From NCBI GenBank assembly GCA_963675655.1, contig OY776489.1, positions 1,736,001-1,800,000 of the forward strand: DNA of 64,000 nucleotides. Reading direction: 5' to 3'. The stretch is from CAXXOK01 sp963675655. GTDB taxonomy: Bacteria > Bacillota > Clostridia > Christensenellales > Aristaeellaceae. Positions 62,758-64,000 of this stretch are shown in pieces; positions within the stretch are counted from its first letter, which is position 1, and each line of letters starts with the position of its first letter. Under the pieces are notes generated by a model. It saw nothing but the letters and a program-made list of their open reading frames with translations, was not told the origin of the DNA and did not search any database. Position numbers and translations under genes: made by a program.

Positions 62758-63819
62758 ATGAAAAGGTATTCCAAGATCCTGGCTGCCGTGATGGCTCTCA
62801 TGCTTTGCATGTCCATGGTAGCTAGCGCCTCTGCGGCGGACATCAACGTTGTTTTTATCCCCAAACTTTCCGGTAACGCTTTCTTCGAGTCCGCCAATGT
62901 CGGCGCTCAGGATTTCGCTGCCAAGAACGGCTTCACTGTTACCTACGACGGCAACCCCGAAGCATCTGCTGCCAACCAGGTCGCTATCGTGCAGAACGCC
63001 ATCACCAACGGCGCTGACGCGATTTGCATTTCCACGGTTGACGCTGCCGGCGTTGACGATGCGCTCAAGGAAGCGGCAGAAGCCGGGCTGGTTGTAACCA
63101 CCTGGGACTCCGACGCTTATGCCGAGAGCCGCAGCATCATGGTTAGCCAGGGCACGCCCGAGCAGTTGGGCCAGATGCTGGTTGACATGCTCGCCACCAG
63201 CCTGACCGAGCGCGGCAAGGACATTGAAAACGACGAAATCAAGTACGTATGGCATTACAGCCAAGCGACCGTTACCGACCAGAACAGCTGGCACGTTGCG
63301 GGCGAAGAGTACATTGCCCAGAAGTACCCCAATTGGGTTAACGTATTCCCGGACAACTACTACTCCGAGCAGGATGCTGAAAAAGCGATCACCGTTGGTG
63401 AGTCCATCCTGACCACCTATGCTGACATCGACGGCATCATCTGCAACGACTCCACCGCTCTGCCCGGCCAGGCGCAGGCTGCCCAGAATCTCGGCTTGGA
63501 TGCCACCAAGGTATCCATCGTCGGTTTCGCCGCTCCTAACAGCATGAAGGACTACTGCCGTGCCGGCATCCTGTCCCGTTGGGGCCTGTGGGATTGCAAA
63601 GTGCAGGGCGCCTTGGGTTGCTACATGGCGTACTTGCTGGCCAGCGGTCAGGACATCAAAGTTGGCGACACCATCGACGTGCCCGACATCGGCACCGTTA
63701 CGGTTGAGCCCAACACCGTTCTCGATCCGAACGCTTACACCTCCGATACCAGCGGCGTTGTGCTGCTGCCCGAGCGCGTAGTGTTCACCATCGACAACAT
63801 GGACAACTACGATTTCTAA
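62758..63819 (+). CDS. lsrB: AI-2-binding protein LsrB
   Basis: A 353-residue exported binding protein, with a signal peptide ending ASA|A and no lipobox Cys. Residues contacting AI-2 in enteric LsrB are mostly kept: Lys in FIPKLSG, Asp in TWDSD, Asp-Gln in VTDQN, and Pro in ALPGQA; the position equal to Ala222 appears to be Gln. The ending LLPERVVFTIDNMDNYDF is nearly the enteric one. GGGAGG lies eight bases before the ATG. Confidence 0.9.
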   Translation: MKRYSKILAAVMALMLCMSMVASASAADINVVFIPKLSGNAFFESANVGAQDFAAKNGFTVTYDGNPEASAANQVAIVQNAITNGADAICISTVDAAGVDDALKEAAEAGLVVTTWDSDAYAESRSIMVSQGTPEQLGQMLVDMLATSLTERGKDIENDEIKYVWHYSQATVTDQNSWHVAGEEYIAQKYPNWVNVFPDNYYSEQDAEKAITVGESILTTYADIDGIICNDSTALPGQAQAAQNLGLDATKVSIVGFAAPNSMKDYCRAGILSRWGLWDCKVQGALGCYMAYLLASGQDIKVGDTIDVPDIGTVTVEPNTVLDPNAYTSDTSGVVLLPERVVFTIDNMDNYDF

Positions 63820-63834
63820 TCGGTACACAATCTC

Positions 63835-63863
63835 GCGGGGGCCGTGCAACACACGACCCCCGC
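63835..63863 (+). promoter_or_regulatory. Intercistronic stem-loop after lsrB
   Basis: GCGGGGG and CCCCCGC enclose an inner CGTG/CACG stem. It has no T tract and lies 15 bases past the lsrB stop, the same arrangement as after the other binding-protein gene, so it probably stabilises the mRNA. Confidence 0.65.
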
Positions 63864-63951
63864 TCATGGCCGTAACGAGCGGACACCCCGACGAAGCGGC
63901 CACACAGCAAGTTTTTCTTTCTTTGAAGTATGCACAAGGAGGTATATTCGC

Positions 63952-64000
63952 ATGGCGGATAAAGATGGGTTGAAGATTGCAAAGGACTACCACACCGAAG
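63952..64000 (+). CDS. lsrF: LsrF-like phospho-AI-2 thiolase/aldolase, N-terminal start only
   Basis: Only 16 codons are inside the window (MADKDGLKIAKDYHTE). The beginning resembles enteric LsrF (MADLDDIKDGKDFRTD) and the gene follows lsrB, as in the lsr operon. AAGGAGG lies eight bases before the ATG. LsrF transfers an acetyl group from the rearranged phospho-AI-2 to CoA. The fragment is too short for certainty. Confidence 0.7.
   Translation, partial: MADKDGLKIAKDYHTE

Noticed and set aside
62209..63993. A 594-codon open frame on the minus strand opposite lsrD and lsrB
   Set aside because: It lies antisense to two clear lsr genes with correct ribosome sites, has no family resemblance and arises from the GC-rich codon use of the real genes.

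Overview
The window looks like a chromosomal segment of an uncultured-type Clostridia/Bacillota bacterium. Evidence: strong AGGAGG-type ribosome sites, sigma-A promoters, a T-box leader, the recJ-rel gene pair, GntR and ROK sugar genes, and GC-rich housekeeping flanks around an AT-rich polysaccharide island. The exact lineage cannot be fixed from the sequence. Three exported proteins have signal peptidase I-type signals with no lipobox, which is unusual for a monoderm.

Layout. (1) 1-6105: a partial rel (ppGpp) gene and recJ on the minus strand, then a polytopic membrane protein and an AhpD-like protein on the plus strand. (2) 6450-15102, minus strand: a compact five-gene operon encoding a membrane-anchored vWA-like protein, a polytopic membrane protein, a tubulin/FtsZ-fold GTPase, a very large actin/HSP70-fold ATPase and a small unknown protein. 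This is the most interesting and least described locus here. (3) 15526-36636: tRNA-Thr(GGT), IS3 debris, then an AT-rich capsule/exopolysaccharide locus with a Wzz-like co-polymerase, initiating sugar transferase, CDP-3,6-dideoxyhexose genes rfbFGH, a TPP enzyme and reductase that suggest a branched yersiniose-like sugar, glycosyltransferases, Wzy, pyruvyl transferase, FrhB-like protein, Wzx and an ATP-grasp protein. It contains several pseudogenes. (4) 37111-39182: T-box-controlled CstA transporter. (5) 39183-43140: a repeat-rich intergenic region, a DUF3048 protein and a two-component system, divergent from (6) 43364-46801, a MacAB-like efflux operon. (7) 46881-55300: GntR regulator divergent from a sugar operon (ROK kinase, SIS protein, ABC binding protein and two permeases without an ATPase, NagB-like protein, PfkB kinase). 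(8) 55813-64000: an Lsr autoinducer-2 uptake system: cupin, lsrK and lsrR on the minus strand, divergent from lsrACDB and the start of lsrF.

How the parts work together. The two-component pair probably senses envelope stress and drives the efflux operon across a shared promoter region. GntR probably represses the ROK-led operon through a palindrome over its -10 box. LsrR probably represses lsrACDBF until LsrK makes phospho-AI-2. The polysaccharide genes form a nearly complete Wzx/Wzy-type assembly line.
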